From Sediminibacterium sp. (lineage in GTDB: Bacteria; Bacteroidota; Bacteroidia; B-17B0; Aurantibacillaceae), in the NCBI GenBank assembly GCA_030054095.1, contig JASGCO010000020.1, positions 1-64,000 of the forward strand: a DNA stretch of 64,000 bases, in the 5' to 3' direction. The number at the start of each line of letters is the position of its first letter. Within the stretch, counting starts at the first letter, position 1. Under the pieces are notes generated by a model. The model saw only the letters and a program-made list of their open reading frames with translations, did no database searches and had not been told where the DNA came from. The position numbers and the translations under genes were made by a program. This document shows positions 34,375-44,072 of this stretch, one piece after another.

Positions 34375-35541
34375 TTATTCCTCATCCTCTACCCCTTCGC
34401 CTTCAGCTACATTATCTATAATCTGATAAATTTTCCAGGTGTGATAAGTCGTTCGGTTTAACTGGTTACTGAGTACCACAATCGTGACCTTATCCTTTAA
34501 ACGCCGGTGAAATGCCGTACGGAAACCATGCCACCAGCCGTTATGATAGACTTCCTTTTTAAGTGAATCATTAAAATCGCGCATCCGCCAGCCTAATCCG
34601 TAATTGCTAAACTTTTTCTCGGTACTGTATGGCGTGTAGGCCAACTGCTGAGTTTCAGGTTTTAACAAGCGGTTCTGAAACAAGGCTTCACTAAATAAAA
34701 ACAAATCATACGGTGTCGAATAAATACTTTTATCACCTAATACATAATCGCTGGCATCCAACGCCACTTCCTGCCATTTCAGGTTATAAGGACGGGCCAC
34801 GCGCTGCCGTGCCGTATCCAGTTCTGCTATGGTACAGGTGTGCCGCATACCAAGGGGGCGAAAAATATACGTTTGCAAATAATCCGGATAGCTTTTACCA
34901 CTTACTTTCGCTATCAGCAAAGCCAGCAGGGCATAATTGGAATTACAGTAATTAAAGCGCGCGTTAGGCTTTAAATAGGCCTTTGGCACTTTAAAACAAA
35001 ACAAATCCATTACCTCTTCATTGTTCATCTTATAACCGGGGCGGGCTACTTCGTCGTTAAACGCGTAAATGTAATTCGGCAACCCCGAACGGTGATTCAG
35101 TAATTGCTGTACTGTTATTTCGGCATACGGAAATTCAGGAAAATACTTCTGGAAAGGATCTTCTAATTTAATAAGTCCCTGCTCGTACAGCATTAGTACC
35201 GCCGTAGCGGTAATGACCTTTGACACAGAAGCAAGCTGCATTTGGGTAGAATCGGTCAGTAATTCATTCTGAATGCGATTCGCGTATCCCAAAGCTTTAC
35301 GGTATAATAAATTCCCATCCTTTGCCACAATAACAGTGCCATTAAACTGTCCGGCTTTATGCAAGCGTTCAAAAAGCGTATCGAACCGGTACACCTGTAG
35401 TTTTTGTTCCGCGCTTAACGTTTCATGAACCGCAGGAGGCAATGGTAAAGCCTGTTCGGGCTTATGCTGGTTAACACCGGCCTGATTTCCGCAACTAAAA
35501 ATAAGGTGCAGAAAGACATATATCAGTAAAAATCGTTTCAC
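34375..35541 (-). CDS. serine hydrolase lipoprotein (class C beta-lactamase fold)
   Basis: A 388-residue lipoprotein (lipobox Cys17 in LIFSC) of the beta-lactamase/penicillin-binding protein-like family PF00144. Catalytic motifs: SVSK (SxxK, ASVSKVIT near residue 100), YCN (YxN, in FNYCNSNYALL near 195) and HNG (in VYHNGWWHGF near 340) in the KTG position. Such proteins act as esterases, D-amino acid peptidases or peptidoglycan hydrolases; true beta-lactamase activity is less likely. The start is a GTG overlapping the stop of mtgA by one base, so the two are translationally coupled and may both act on peptidoglycan. Confidence 0.87.
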   Translation of the reverse strand: MKRFLLIYVFLHLIFSCGNQAGVNQHKPEQALPLPPAVHETLSAEQKLQVYRFDTLFERLHKAGQFNGTVIVAKDGNLLYRKALGYANRIQNELLTDSTQMQLASVSKVITATAVLMLYEQGLIKLEDPFQKYFPEFPYAEITVQQLLNHRSGLPNYIYAFNDEVARPGYKMNNEEVMDLFCFKVPKAYLKPNARFNYCNSNYALLALLIAKVSGKSYPDYLQTYIFRPLGMRHTCTIAELDTARQRVARPYNLKWQEVALDASDYVLGDKSIYSTPYDLFLFSEALFQNRLLKPETQQLAYTPYSTEKKFSNYGLGWRMRDFNDSLKKEVYHNGWWHGFRTAFHRRLKDKVTIVVLSNQLNRTTYHTWKIYQIIDNVAEGEGVEDEE

Positions 35542-36302
35542 TACTTTTCCCTGCTTTTAACAGCAGTTTTCTTTTTTGTTTCAGGTTCCTCGTCTTCGTC
35601 TTTGTATTTATCGTAATCGAGCTGATTACCCCAAAAATTCATTTGTTGCTTAATCCAGGCTTTGCGCTTGGCAATATATGCCCCCGGAGGATTAGCCTTA
35701 TATACCCGGGGATTAGGCAATATAGCGGCTATGGCAGCGCATTCATCTTTGGTTAATCCTGAAGCTTGCTTTTTAAACCAGTATTGTGCGGCCGCTTCGG
35801 CACCGTATATACCGTCCCCCATTTCAATGCTGTTCAGATATACTTCCATGATACGCTCTTTACTCCATATTAACTCAATTAGCAAGGTAAAATAGGCTTC
35901 AAACGCTTTGCGGATGTAACTACGGCCCGGCCACAAAAACACATTTTTAGCGGTTTGCTGGCTAATGGTACTGCCACCCCGGATCCGCTTTCCCGCTTCA
36001 TTACTTTTCATGGCCTTTTCGATAGCTTTAAAATCGAAGCCTACATGTTTCAGATAATTCTGATCCTCACTGCACACTACAGCCAATTGTAGTTTGGGTG
36101 AGATCTGTTCCAGACTTTCCCAATCGTGCTTAAGTGTCATGGATTTACCATCAGCCTTTTGCTCCACACAACGGATCAGCATAAGCGGGGTAATGGGTAC
36201 CGGTACCCAACGGAACAGGATAACCGAAGCCACCGACAGAATCCCAAACCACATGGCAAACTTCAGGCAATACCGTCCTACCGTTTTTAAAATACTTAAC
36301 AT
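35541..36302 (-). CDS. mtgA: monofunctional peptidoglycan glycosyltransferase
   Basis: A 253-residue GT51 enzyme that polymerises lipid II. One N-terminal TM helix (about residues 12-35), then the glycosyltransferase domain with the catalytic Glu in VVCSEDQNYLKHVGFD, the GGSTISQQTAKN motif, and the second Glu region RIMEVYLNSIEMGDGIYGAEAAA. The C-terminus ends in an acidic and lysine-rich tail. There is no transpeptidase domain, as expected for MtgA. It is upstream of, and overlapping, the serine hydrolase gene. Confidence 0.94.
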   Translation of the reverse strand: MLSILKTVGRYCLKFAMWFGILSVASVILFRWVPVPITPLMLIRCVEQKADGKSMTLKHDWESLEQISPKLQLAVVCSEDQNYLKHVGFDFKAIEKAMKSNEAGKRIRGGSTISQQTAKNVFLWPGRSYIRKAFEAYFTLLIELIWSKERIMEVYLNSIEMGDGIYGAEAAAQYWFKKQASGLTKDECAAIAAILPNPRVYKANPPGAYIAKRKAWIKQQMNFWGNQLDYDKYKDEDEEPETKKKTAVKSREK

Positions 36303-36317
36303 CCGTATGCAAATCTA

Positions 36318-36350
36318 TTTGTATTTTTAAGCGGATAAGGGGTACCTTTG
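36318..36350 (+). promoter_or_regulatory. Bacteroidota-type promoter of the ResA-like gene
   Basis: TTTG (36318-36321), a 21-base spacer and a perfect TAnnTTTG box (TACCTTTG, 36343-36350). The ATG at 36382 lies 31 bases downstream. Confidence 0.75.
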
Positions 36351-36381
36351 AGGAATAAATTAACCATCGGCTTTTAATATT

Positions 36382-36873
36382 ATGTCAAAAAAAATAAATC
36401 TGATCGTTCTGTCGGTAATTGTCATATTTGGTGCATTTTACGTTTACAATAAATACCGCGTAGCCCCTAAGGTGAACTTTCCGGTTTTACCGCTGACCGA
36501 CTTAAACGGTGCAACAGTCAATTTCAGTGATTTTAAAGGGAAAAAACTGATTGTGAGTTTTGGAGCCAGCTGGTGCCCCAATTGCATTGATGAACTGAAC
36601 ACCCTGAAAAAAATAAACGATTCAAAATTAAGCGGGATAGAAGTAGTTGTTATCAGCGATGAGCCAATCGAGAAAGTAACAGGATTTAAAGAACGGCGCG
36701 AGTACCCGTTTACTTTTCTTAAAATGAGCAAAAGCTTTGGTGAAATTGGTATCAATTCGATTCCCACTACCTATATTGTAAATACAAAACTGGAAGTAGT
36801 GAAAGAACAGGTTGGCTATATTGACTGGGAAGATGAAAGCACGCTGAACCATTTAAAAACCATTATGGAGTAA
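36382..36873 (+). CDS. TlpA/ResA-like periplasmic thioredoxin
   Basis: A 163-residue membrane-anchored thiol-disulfide oxidoreductase. An uncleaved N-terminal TM helix (residues 5-24) is followed by an AhpC/TSA-type thioredoxin domain with the active site W64-C65-P-N-C68. The VNFSDFKGKKLIVSFGASWC sequence and the cis-Pro in INSIPTTYIV are typical of ResA/TlpA proteins, which reduce apocytochromes or other exported thiols. Several c-type cytochromes in this window could be clients, but this is inference. Confidence 0.88.
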   Translation: MSKKINLIVLSVIVIFGAFYVYNKYRVAPKVNFPVLPLTDLNGATVNFSDFKGKKLIVSFGASWCPNCIDELNTLKKINDSKLSGIEVVVISDEPIEKVTGFKERREYPFTFLKMSKSFGEIGINSIPTTYIVNTKLEVVKEQVGYIDWEDESTLNHLKTIME

Positions 36874-37068
36874 ACCGGCTGTGCTGTGAAACTTTTATGC
36901 CTGCATTCCTGAAAAGGGACAACAAAATTTTTCCGCTTTAATCTCTGCTTCAATAAGCGAAAACTCCCTGAAACGAAAACGCTATCTGATTATTGTATAG
37001 GGCACACAAAAAATCTTTTTAACGTTTACAGTAGCAATAAATTATTTTAAGCGGGCGTTAAAGCCCAC

Positions 37069-40000
37069 ATGACAAAGTTTTTCCATCCCTTTATTTTGCT
37101 TTTTAGTATCGTTCTGCACAATGTTTACGCGCAACGCAGTATCCAAAAAACAGACGGGGCAGAAATAATTCTTAATCATTCTACCTCACGTCTTAAAATA
37201 ACAAGCCCTGAACAAATTATGCCACTGTATTTATCTGGTGGCAGCTATCATCACGCCAAAAACAATTTACCTTATTACCTTATCACAAAAGAAACGCCCT
37301 CCTCTGTTTTAGCCCAACCTAAAATAGTTATTAAAGCTACACTTCCGGTTAATGCCGCTGTATCGGACATTTTACGTCAGAAATTTGACGCTTTAATTAC
37401 CTCATCCTTTGAGTTGGAAGATGTATCGGGAAATTCCGGTGATTCGTATTTTAACTCCTATTATCTTGTACCCATCCGGAAAACCGCAACTGGCAATTAC
37501 GAAGAACTGCTTGATTATACCGTTGAATGGGAAACTTCAAATCGCTTAACCGACAATCAAAAAACGGGGCAAAAAGTGTTTGCCGCCAATTCTGTTTTGG
37601 CTTCCGGAAAATGGTATAAAATAGGACTCAGTAAATCGGGTGTTTATAAAATAGACAAAGCTTTATTAAGCAAAATGGGGGTGGATATTACTACCATTCA
37701 TCCTAAAAACATACGTCTTTATGGCAATGGCGGCACCTCTCTTCCATTATTAAACAGCAGCTTCCGATACGATGATTTACAGGAAAATACCATTGAGGTA
37801 GTGGGCGAACAGGATAATATATTTAATGATGATGATTATATCCTTTTTTATGCTACCGGCTACGAAAACTGGAAACACATGCCGCAATCCCCATCACTTA
37901 CATTCAATTACACAACCAATTACGCTTCCGACTCAGCATTTTACTTTCTTACGTTTGATCTCGGGCCGGGAAAACGCTTTAATACAGGAAACACCCTTGC
38001 GCCTTCTATGAACCTTCAGCACCATAGTTCCTCAAACAGTTACGATTTCTATGCTTATCACGAAACAAACACTGTTAACTTCCTGAAAAGTGGGCGCGAG
38101 TTTTACGGGGAGTACTTTGATATTCAGTCGTCCTATTCGTTTAATTTTCAGGCGCAAAATCTGGTTGTAAACGATACGGTAAAAGTATTCAGTAACCTAG
38201 TGGCGCGAGCAAATGGTCAAGACATTGCTCTTGTGATAGAGTCAAACGGATATTCAAAAGCGGGTCAGTTTCTAGGGCCTGACCTGAACAATCCTTATAG
38301 CGCTTATGGTGTTAGTGCTCTCTTAAACTTGAAATATATCAATACCAATCCTTCAAATATTAGCGTTAAGATTAGCAAAACAAGCGGACCCGGAACGGTA
38401 GCATGGCTCGATAAAATTATCATAAACACCAGACGGCAGTTAACGTACAGTAACCTACCTTTTAATTTCAGAGATCAACGGGTTACCGGTCCCGGGAAAA
38501 TAAATCAGTTTAATATTACAATTCCAACTAACGGTTCTTCCGTTAAAATCTGGAATGTAAGCAACCGCATACACCCGCTTTTGCAACTTTATGAACAAAA
38601 CGGAACAGTAGCTTCATTTAAGGCCACCTGCGATTCACTTCAGGAATATGTGGCCTTCAGAGACGAAGACGCTTTTATTCCTGAATACATAGGCAGTGTT
38701 CAGAACCAGAATCTGCATGGATTAAACCCGTTTAATTACCTCATCATTTGTCCACCGTCCTTTATTCCATTGGCTCAACGCATCGCCAACCTGCACCTGC
38801 AACATGAAAACATCAGTTCATTTATTGTTACACCCCAGCAGATTTATAACGAGTTCAGCAGCGGACGAACCGAAGCAACCGCCATCCGGGATTTTGCACA
38901 TTTCCTTTACATGAAAGGGAAAAACACCAGTTCGCCCTTAAAGTATTTACTGCTGATGGGAGATGGATCGTATATGAATAAAGAATGGTATAAACCAAAC
39001 AACTCGGCCATATTGCCCACCTTTCAGGTAAAAAACTCACTCGTTAATACTGAGTCTACGGTAACCGATGACTTTTTTGGTTTACTGGATCCAACAGATG
39101 GAGAGGAATACACAAACAATACGCTTACCGGGAATATTGATATTGGGGTGGGACGCTTTCCGGTGAGAACCTATCAGGAAGCAGAAGGCATTGTCCAGAA
39201 AATAGAACTGTATTACAAAAAAAATCCGGCTTATGTTCCCACTTCCAACGAAATGCAAACCTCTGGTAATCAGGAATACGGTTTTGGTGACTGGCGGCAA
39301 AATATTACTTACCTTGCAGATGATGAAGACAATGCGCAGCACATGGTAGCTGCCGACGCGGTAGCATCACTTATGGAAAAAAATTACCCTCTATACAACA
39401 ACAACCGTATTCTTTTAGACGCGTATCAGCAAATATCAACACCCGGAGGACAGCGTTACCCGGACGCTTTAGCCGATCTACAAAACAGCATTACAAAAGG
39501 TACTCTCATACTAAGTTACCATGGGCATGGCGGAGAAGTAGGACTCACTGCCGAACGCCTGCTCGACATTCCCACTATCAATGCATGGAATAATATAGAC
39601 CGTTTACCTTTGTTTTATACCGCCACCTGTGAATTTAGCCGTTTTGATGATCCTGATCGCACTTCGGCAGGCGAGTTATGCTTGCTTAACCCCGGAGGTG
39701 GAGCCATATCAATGATTACTACGGTAAGAATTGCTTATGTTGATCAAGGCTCCTACAACTTAACCCTCTTTCCATACTTGTTTAAAAAATTACCGGATGG
39801 GAATTTCCCCACCATAGGAGAAGCCTTGCGTAAAACAAAAGCAGTCAAGGGGAATTTCTACCCCACACAAAACATCCACTTACTTGGCGATCCGGCTTTA
39901 ACACTGGCATATCCGCGTCATTCCATTAAAACAATCAACGTTAACAATAAAGACATTACACTTATAAAAGATACCCTATCGGGTTTGGAAAAAGTAACGA

Positions 40001-41013
40001 TTACCGGAGAAATAACGGATTCTTTGGGCAACCGCTTACATAATTTTAATGGCATTATGTATTCAACCGTATTCGATAAAAAAGAAGAAATAACCTGTCT
40101 GGTAAATGACCAGCTCTCTTTGGTTTCAGGCACCAGCCAGCCCCTACGTTTTCAGCAACAAAAATCTATCCTGTACAGAGGGAAGGCCAGTGTAAAAGCA
40201 GGTCTGTTCACAATCAGTTTCCTGATGCCTAAAGATATTAATCCGGCATACGGATTAGGAAAAATCAGCTATTATGCCCATAATGGCAACGAAGACGCAG
40301 GAGGTTACAGTACCAATATTGTTATTGGAGGTATGGATACCGGCGCTGTGAAAGATCTTAAAGGACCGGATATTAATTTATTTATGAACGATACACGCTT
40401 CGTTAAAGGCGGAACTACAAATGAAAACCCTTTACTTCTGGCCCGGCTTTTTGATGAAAGCGGTATCACTATTTCGGCTAATGGCATTGGACATGAAATA
40501 ACGGCCATTCTGGATGAACGCTCTTCAAATCCTATCATACTTAATTCCTTTTTTGATCCCGAACTCGACAATTATCAGGCCGGACAAATTCGCTATCCAT
40601 TAAAAAAATTAGACAATGGCTCGCATACACTTTCCTTAAAAGCCTGGGACACGCAAAACAATTCCTCGGTAAGTGAAACCGAATTTATTGTGGCGCAGAA
40701 AGCGGAACTGGCATTAAACCATGTTCTTAATTACCCCAATCCTTTTAGTACGCGCACCACCTTCTTTTTTGAACACAATCAAAATCGCACACCATTAGAC
40801 GTAAGCATTGACATCTTTACTATATCGGGCAAACGTGTTAAAACCATCAAACAAACGGTTCTCAGTGATACGTTTCGTCCCGAAGGCATAACCTGGGATG
40901 GTCGGGACGAGTTTGGCGATAAATTAGCCAAAGGTGTTTACATCTACAAACTTCGTATTCAAACAGATAAACAAAAAGCGGAAGTAATCGAAAAACTGGT
41001 TATTCTTAATTAA
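37069..41013 (+). CDS. porU: type IX secretion sortase PorU
   Basis: A 1314-residue exported protein of the gingipain (C25) peptidase family that acts as the T9SS sortase: it cleaves C-terminal sorting domains and attaches cargo at the outer surface. A signal peptide ends VYAQ. Catalytic His is in SYHGHGGE (H818 or H820) and catalytic Cys is C854 in TATCEFSRFDD. The N-terminal third is beta-rich, and the C-terminus (from LNYPNPF) is a FlgD-like/sorting-type immunoglobulin fold ending EKLVILN. It often precedes porV; here a cytochrome lipoprotein follows instead. A short GGGC/GCCC hairpin lies immediately before the start codon. Confidence 0.93.
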   Translation: MTKFFHPFILLFSIVLHNVYAQRSIQKTDGAEIILNHSTSRLKITSPEQIMPLYLSGGSYHHAKNNLPYYLITKETPSSVLAQPKIVIKATLPVNAAVSDILRQKFDALITSSFELEDVSGNSGDSYFNSYYLVPIRKTATGNYEELLDYTVEWETSNRLTDNQKTGQKVFAANSVLASGKWYKIGLSKSGVYKIDKALLSKMGVDITTIHPKNIRLYGNGGTSLPLLNSSFRYDDLQENTIEVVGEQDNIFNDDDYILFYATGYENWKHMPQSPSLTFNYTTNYASDSAFYFLTFDLGPGKRFNTGNTLAPSMNLQHHSSSNSYDFYAYHETNTVNFLKSGREFYGEYFDIQSSYSFNFQAQNLVVNDTVKVFSNLVARANGQDIALVIESNGYSKAGQFLGPDLNNPYSAYGVSALLNLKYINTNPSNISVKISKTSGPGTVAWLDKIIINTRRQLTYSNLPFNFRDQRVTGPGKINQFNITIPTNGSSVKIWNVSNRIHPLLQLYEQNGTVASFKATCDSLQEYVAFRDEDAFIPEYIGSVQNQNLHGLNPFNYLIICPPSFIPLAQRIANLHLQHENISSFIVTPQQIYNEFSSGRTEATAIRDFAHFLYMKGKNTSSPLKYLLLMGDGSYMNKEWYKPNNSAILPTFQVKNSLVNTESTVTDDFFGLLDPTDGEEYTNNTLTGNIDIGVGRFPVRTYQEAEGIVQKIELYYKKNPAYVPTSNEMQTSGNQEYGFGDWRQNITYLADDEDNAQHMVAADAVASLMEKNYPLYNNNRILLDAYQQISTPGGQRYPDALADLQNSITKGTLILSYHGHGGEVGLTAERLLDIPTINAWNNIDRLPLFYTATCEFSRFDDPDRTSAGELCLLNPGGGAISMITTVRIAYVDQGSYNLTLFPYLFKKLPDGNFPTIGEALRKTKAVKGNFYPTQNIHLLGDPALTLAYPRHSIKTINVNNKDITLIKDTLSGLEKVTITGEITDSLGNRLHNFNGIMYSTVFDKKEEITCLVNDQLSLVSGTSQPLRFQQQKSILYRGKASVKAGLFTISFLMPKDINPAYGLGKISYYAHNGNEDAGGYSTNIVIGGMDTGAVKDLKGPDINLFMNDTRFVKGGTTNENPLLLARLFDESGITISANGIGHEITAILDERSSNPIILNSFFDPELDNYQAGQIRYPLKKLDNGSHTLSLKAWDTQNNSSVSETEFIVAQKAELALNHVLNYPNPFSTRTTFFFEHNQNRTPLDVSIDIFTISGKRVKTIKQTVLSDTFRPEGITWDGRDEFGDKLAKGVYIYKLRIQTDKQKAEVIEKLVILN

Positions 41014-41088
41014 ATGCTCATTTTCATCATCATTCATTATAGCGCGTTAAACTCTAAAGCTATATCTGGTGGTTTTAACATTAGTCCC

Positions 41089-41119
41089 TTTGCCAGTTAT
41101 CTGAATACTATTAGCTTTA
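41089..41119 (+). promoter_or_regulatory. promoter of the cytochrome P460 gene
   Basis: TTTG (41089-41092), a 19-base spacer and TAGCTTTA (41112-41119), one base off the -7 consensus, ending 18 bases before the ATG at 41138. This suggests the gene is transcribed separately from porU. Confidence 0.45.
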
Positions 41120-41137
41120 TAAAATATCTGTACCGTA

Positions 41138-41626
41138 ATGAAACCCAAAACAATATTGCTTTCGTTTGTACTCCTTTTATTCAGCGCATTCCTTTACACT
41201 TCCTGTAAAAAAAAGAAAACGAACGACAAATTATATGATGAAAGTCAATCCTCAGGACTTGCCTTCTATAAAGGTAAAGACACTATTTACAGCCCTAAAG
41301 GTGGCAGTCCGCACGGTAGGTTTAAATTAAAATTTAATGCCATTGCCAGTGCTGATTTAGGTTCGGATGGTAAACTTCCTTCTGGAGGAGCCTTTAAAGA
41401 AGGAGCTGTTATTGTAAAAGAAGTGTATAACGGTTCACAACTGGAATTGTATGTGGTAATGCGGAAAGACCGTAAATCGAAGTTTGCCGCCTACCGGTGG
41501 GTGTGGGGAGAATATAAACCAAATGGCGATGTAGTGTATGATGCGTCTAAAAAAGGTGAAGCCTGTACAAATTGTCATACAGTAGCAAATAACAGAGATT
41601 ATACATTGTCATTCGATTTGCATTAA
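41138..41626 (+). CDS. cytochrome P460-family lipoprotein
   Basis: A 162-residue lipoprotein (lipobox Cys23 in LYTSC, followed by KKKK). The mature domain matches the cytochrome P460 family: GSPHGRFKLKFN near the N-terminus, a KEGAVIVKEVY strand and a C-terminal CTNCH haem-attachment motif. P460 cytochromes oxidise hydroxylamine or detoxify NO-related species in some bacteria; the function in Bacteroidota is not established. It lies between porU and a YdeI-like gene, with its own likely promoter. Confidence 0.82.
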   Translation: MKPKTILLSFVLLLFSAFLYTSCKKKKTNDKLYDESQSSGLAFYKGKDTIYSPKGGSPHGRFKLKFNAIASADLGSDGKLPSGGAFKEGAVIVKEVYNGSQLELYVVMRKDRKSKFAAYRWVWGEYKPNGDVVYDASKKGEACTNCHTVANNRDYTLSFDLH

Positions 41627-41725
41627 TCAAACTGCTTTTAACGAAAAACATCGTTTCCCCGCTTTAAAACCTATTATCCAAAAAGCTATCTTAGATCTGT
41701 TACTTTAAACCGTTAATCTTATTAC

Positions 41726-42286
41726 ATGCCGTATAACGAAAAATGGGCCGAAGAACTGGAACTAATAGCCTCCATTGTATCTAAAGCTCCCCTTGAAAAA
41801 AGTATTAAATGGGGGGCAGACGTGTACACTTACAATAATAAAAATGTTGTGAGCTACGGCGGCTTTAAAAACTTTTTCACCCTATGGTTCTACAATGGCG
41901 TTTTTCTTAAAGACAAATACAAGGTTCTGATTAACGCGTCTGAAGGCAAAACCATATCACTCAGACAATGGCGCTTTACATCAAAAGCAGAAATCAATGA
42001 GCAGAAAATACTTGAGTATATTTATGAAGCCATCGAAATTGAAAAACAGGGGCTAAAAATAAAACCCGCCAAATTCACTCCTGCTTCTGTTCCGCCAATA
42101 CTATCCAATGCGTTTAAATCGGATAAAAAACTGAAGGCCGCTTTTGAAAAACTCACACCTGGTAAACAAAAGGAATATATCCTCTACCTTAATGCACCCA
42201 AACAGGAAAAAACACAATTTACCCGGCTTGAAAAGATTACACCTATGATCTTACAAGGCGTGGGACTGAATGACAAGTATAAATAA
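41726..42286 (+). CDS. YdeI/OmdA-like protein with DUF1801 domain
   Basis: A 186-residue cytoplasmic protein. Residues 10-115 match the DUF1801 (frataxin-like fold) domain: KAPLEKSIKWGADVYTY, NFFTLWFYNG, SLRQWRF. Residues 118-186 resemble the C-terminal YdeI/OmdA module: VPPILSNAFKSDKKLKAAFEKLTPGKQKEYILYL. Family members are linked to bacteriocin or antimicrobial-peptide tolerance in gamma-proteobacteria, but with little mechanistic evidence. It may be co-transcribed with the SRPBCC gene 25 bases downstream. Confidence 0.82.
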   Translation: MPYNEKWAEELELIASIVSKAPLEKSIKWGADVYTYNNKNVVSYGGFKNFFTLWFYNGVFLKDKYKVLINASEGKTISLRQWRFTSKAEINEQKILEYIYEAIEIEKQGLKIKPAKFTPASVPPILSNAFKSDKKLKAAFEKLTPGKQKEYILYLNAPKQEKTQFTRLEKITPMILQGVGLNDKYK

Positions 42287-42310
42287 AACTATTCTGATAT
42301 TTATAATTCC

Positions 42311-42778
42311 ATGAAACGATTACAATTCACAGAAACGATCAGCGCTCCAGCTTATGTAGTTTACAAAACTATGCTGGGTTTAGAAAATAAAGACACGTAT
42401 AACAAATGGGTATCAGCCTTTGATCCTACCTCAACTTTTGAAGGTACTTGGGAAAAAGGAGGTAAAATGTATTTTGTTGGAACGGATGAAAATGGAAAAA
42501 GGAGAGGTATGGTCTCAGAAATTGTTGAAAATCATGCCCCTTCATTTGTATCTATCCGTCACTATGGTATGCTGGACGGTGAAACAGAAATAACAACAGG
42601 CGAACAGGTTGAAAAATGGATCGGCTGTATGGAAAATTACTCTTTTAAAGAAGAAAAAAATGTAACAACCCTTATCGTTGAAATAGATGTTATTGAGGAA
42701 TATGCTGACTATTTTACCGCCACCTACCCCGAAGCGTTAGGCAAACTAAAAATTATGTCGGAAGGTTATTTACCGTAA
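42311..42778 (+). CDS. SRPBCC (AHSA1/START-like) protein
   Basis: A 155-residue protein with the helix-grip fold of the SRPBCC superfamily: N-terminal FTETISAPAYVVYKTMLG, a GTWEKGGKMYFVGTDENGKRRGMV sheet region and a long C-terminal helix. This family binds hydrophobic ligands or acts as Hsp90 co-chaperone-like proteins; no ligand can be assigned. It follows the YdeI-like gene, a common pairing of small uncharacterised proteins, and converges on the MFS gene. Confidence 0.78.
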   Translation: MKRLQFTETISAPAYVVYKTMLGLENKDTYNKWVSAFDPTSTFEGTWEKGGKMYFVGTDENGKRRGMVSEIVENHAPSFVSIRHYGMLDGETEITTGEQVEKWIGCMENYSFKEEKNVTTLIVEIDVIEEYADYFTATYPEALGKLKIMSEGYLP

Positions 42779-42809
42779 GTTCCATCAGGGTTTATTTCGC
42801 CACCCAAGA

Positions 42810-44072
42810 TCAACTTTCTATTTTACCTTCCTTTTCCCGCTTGTTATAATCTACAATCAACAAATAATACATAAATACGCCAAAGGCGTATAAGGCCGCA
42901 GTGATCAGAAATATGCTTACAAAAGGTAGATTTACACCTAACATTAACGATACAAGATATCCACTCAGCACCCAACTGCCGCTCCAGATAGCACTGGTAA
43001 GTGCGCTGGTTATTTCCTGATTAGAACGGCCTACGTACTTTAATACCAGTTCTGTTGTCATGGGGCCAGCCATATTCATCAGCGGTTGACGTAACAGGTA
43101 ACATAATATAGCTATATATAAAGCGATACTATACTGGTTATATAACTGGGTAGTGGCTAAGGCTACCAACGAAATTACCGCCAGAGACTGCGTGGTGGGG
43201 ATTGCTATTTTATAGCCTATTTCCTGTTTAATACGCGGCACCAACATAGCTGCCCAAGCTACCAGGACAGCGGCAATGGCGCTAATTACCGAAAATCCAC
43301 CTTTATTTAAATGATGAACCTTTTCGAAAAATAAACTGATAAAAGGAATGGTTAATCCGGCACCGGTAGCAATAATAAGCGTTGGTATCAGTGCTTTTCC
43401 TATCAACATCCAATCTACAGAAGTTTTTTCTGAAAAAACACCTGATTTATCCGGTTCTTCCTGCAAGGCTTCATTAAAACGGGTTCGTAACAAAAAGAAT
43501 ATGCCGGCAAATCCCATCACACAAAAAATGATAAGGATGTTACGTTCATTAAATAATTCAGCATCTATACGATCCAGTATAAAAATAAGTACTCCCGACA
43601 ATATACCTCCAAAACTCCAGGTACTGTAACTCAATGCAATACCTGCTGTCTGATTTTCCTTGGACGCATTTCTTAAAATAAAAGGAGATATGGGAATTTG
43701 CATAAATGTAAAAGAAGCACCCCATAACAACAAAGAAGAATACATCAACCACTTTAGTTTTAAACTAAACGCCAGTATAATCAGTAATCCAAACAAGGGC
43801 ACACACACCGATGAAAGGTAAAAATACATCGCTAACGGTCTGCCTTTAATCAGTTTTCCTAAAGGAATGGCCAGAATAAATACGCCCAAAAACCGGAACA
43901 TGATAAATAAGGCTATCTGTTCATCACTATAACCTTCGCGGGTCATATACAATGGCAAAATGTTCATAAACGTAGCGTTTACCATTTGTATAAAAAACTC
44001 GGCAATGATCACACTCAGTATCTGAGGTTCCAGTTTACGGTAATCGTTTATAAATGCGGGCCACTTAAGCAT
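42810..44072 (-). CDS. MFS transporter
   Basis: A 420-residue major facilitator protein with 12 predicted TM helices in two halves and a central loop near residues 200-220. The loop between TM2 and TM3 has an IPLGKLIKGRPLAMY motif in the position of the MFS signature. It starts in an 8-base overlap with miaA, so it is the last gene of the operon EamA-yicC-miaA-MFS. The substrate is unknown; sugar or drug export are both possible. Confidence 0.85.
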   Translation of the reverse strand: MLKWPAFINDYRKLEPQILSVIIAEFFIQMVNATFMNILPLYMTREGYSDEQIALFIMFRFLGVFILAIPLGKLIKGRPLAMYFYLSSVCVPLFGLLIILAFSLKLKWLMYSSLLLWGASFTFMQIPISPFILRNASKENQTAGIALSYSTWSFGGILSGVLIFILDRIDAELFNERNILIIFCVMGFAGIFFLLRTRFNEALQEEPDKSGVFSEKTSVDWMLIGKALIPTLIIATGAGLTIPFISLFFEKVHHLNKGGFSVISAIAAVLVAWAAMLVPRIKQEIGYKIAIPTTQSLAVISLVALATTQLYNQYSIALYIAILCYLLRQPLMNMAGPMTTELVLKYVGRSNQEITSALTSAIWSGSWVLSGYLVSLMLGVNLPFVSIFLITAALYAFGVFMYYLLIVDYNKREKEGKIES

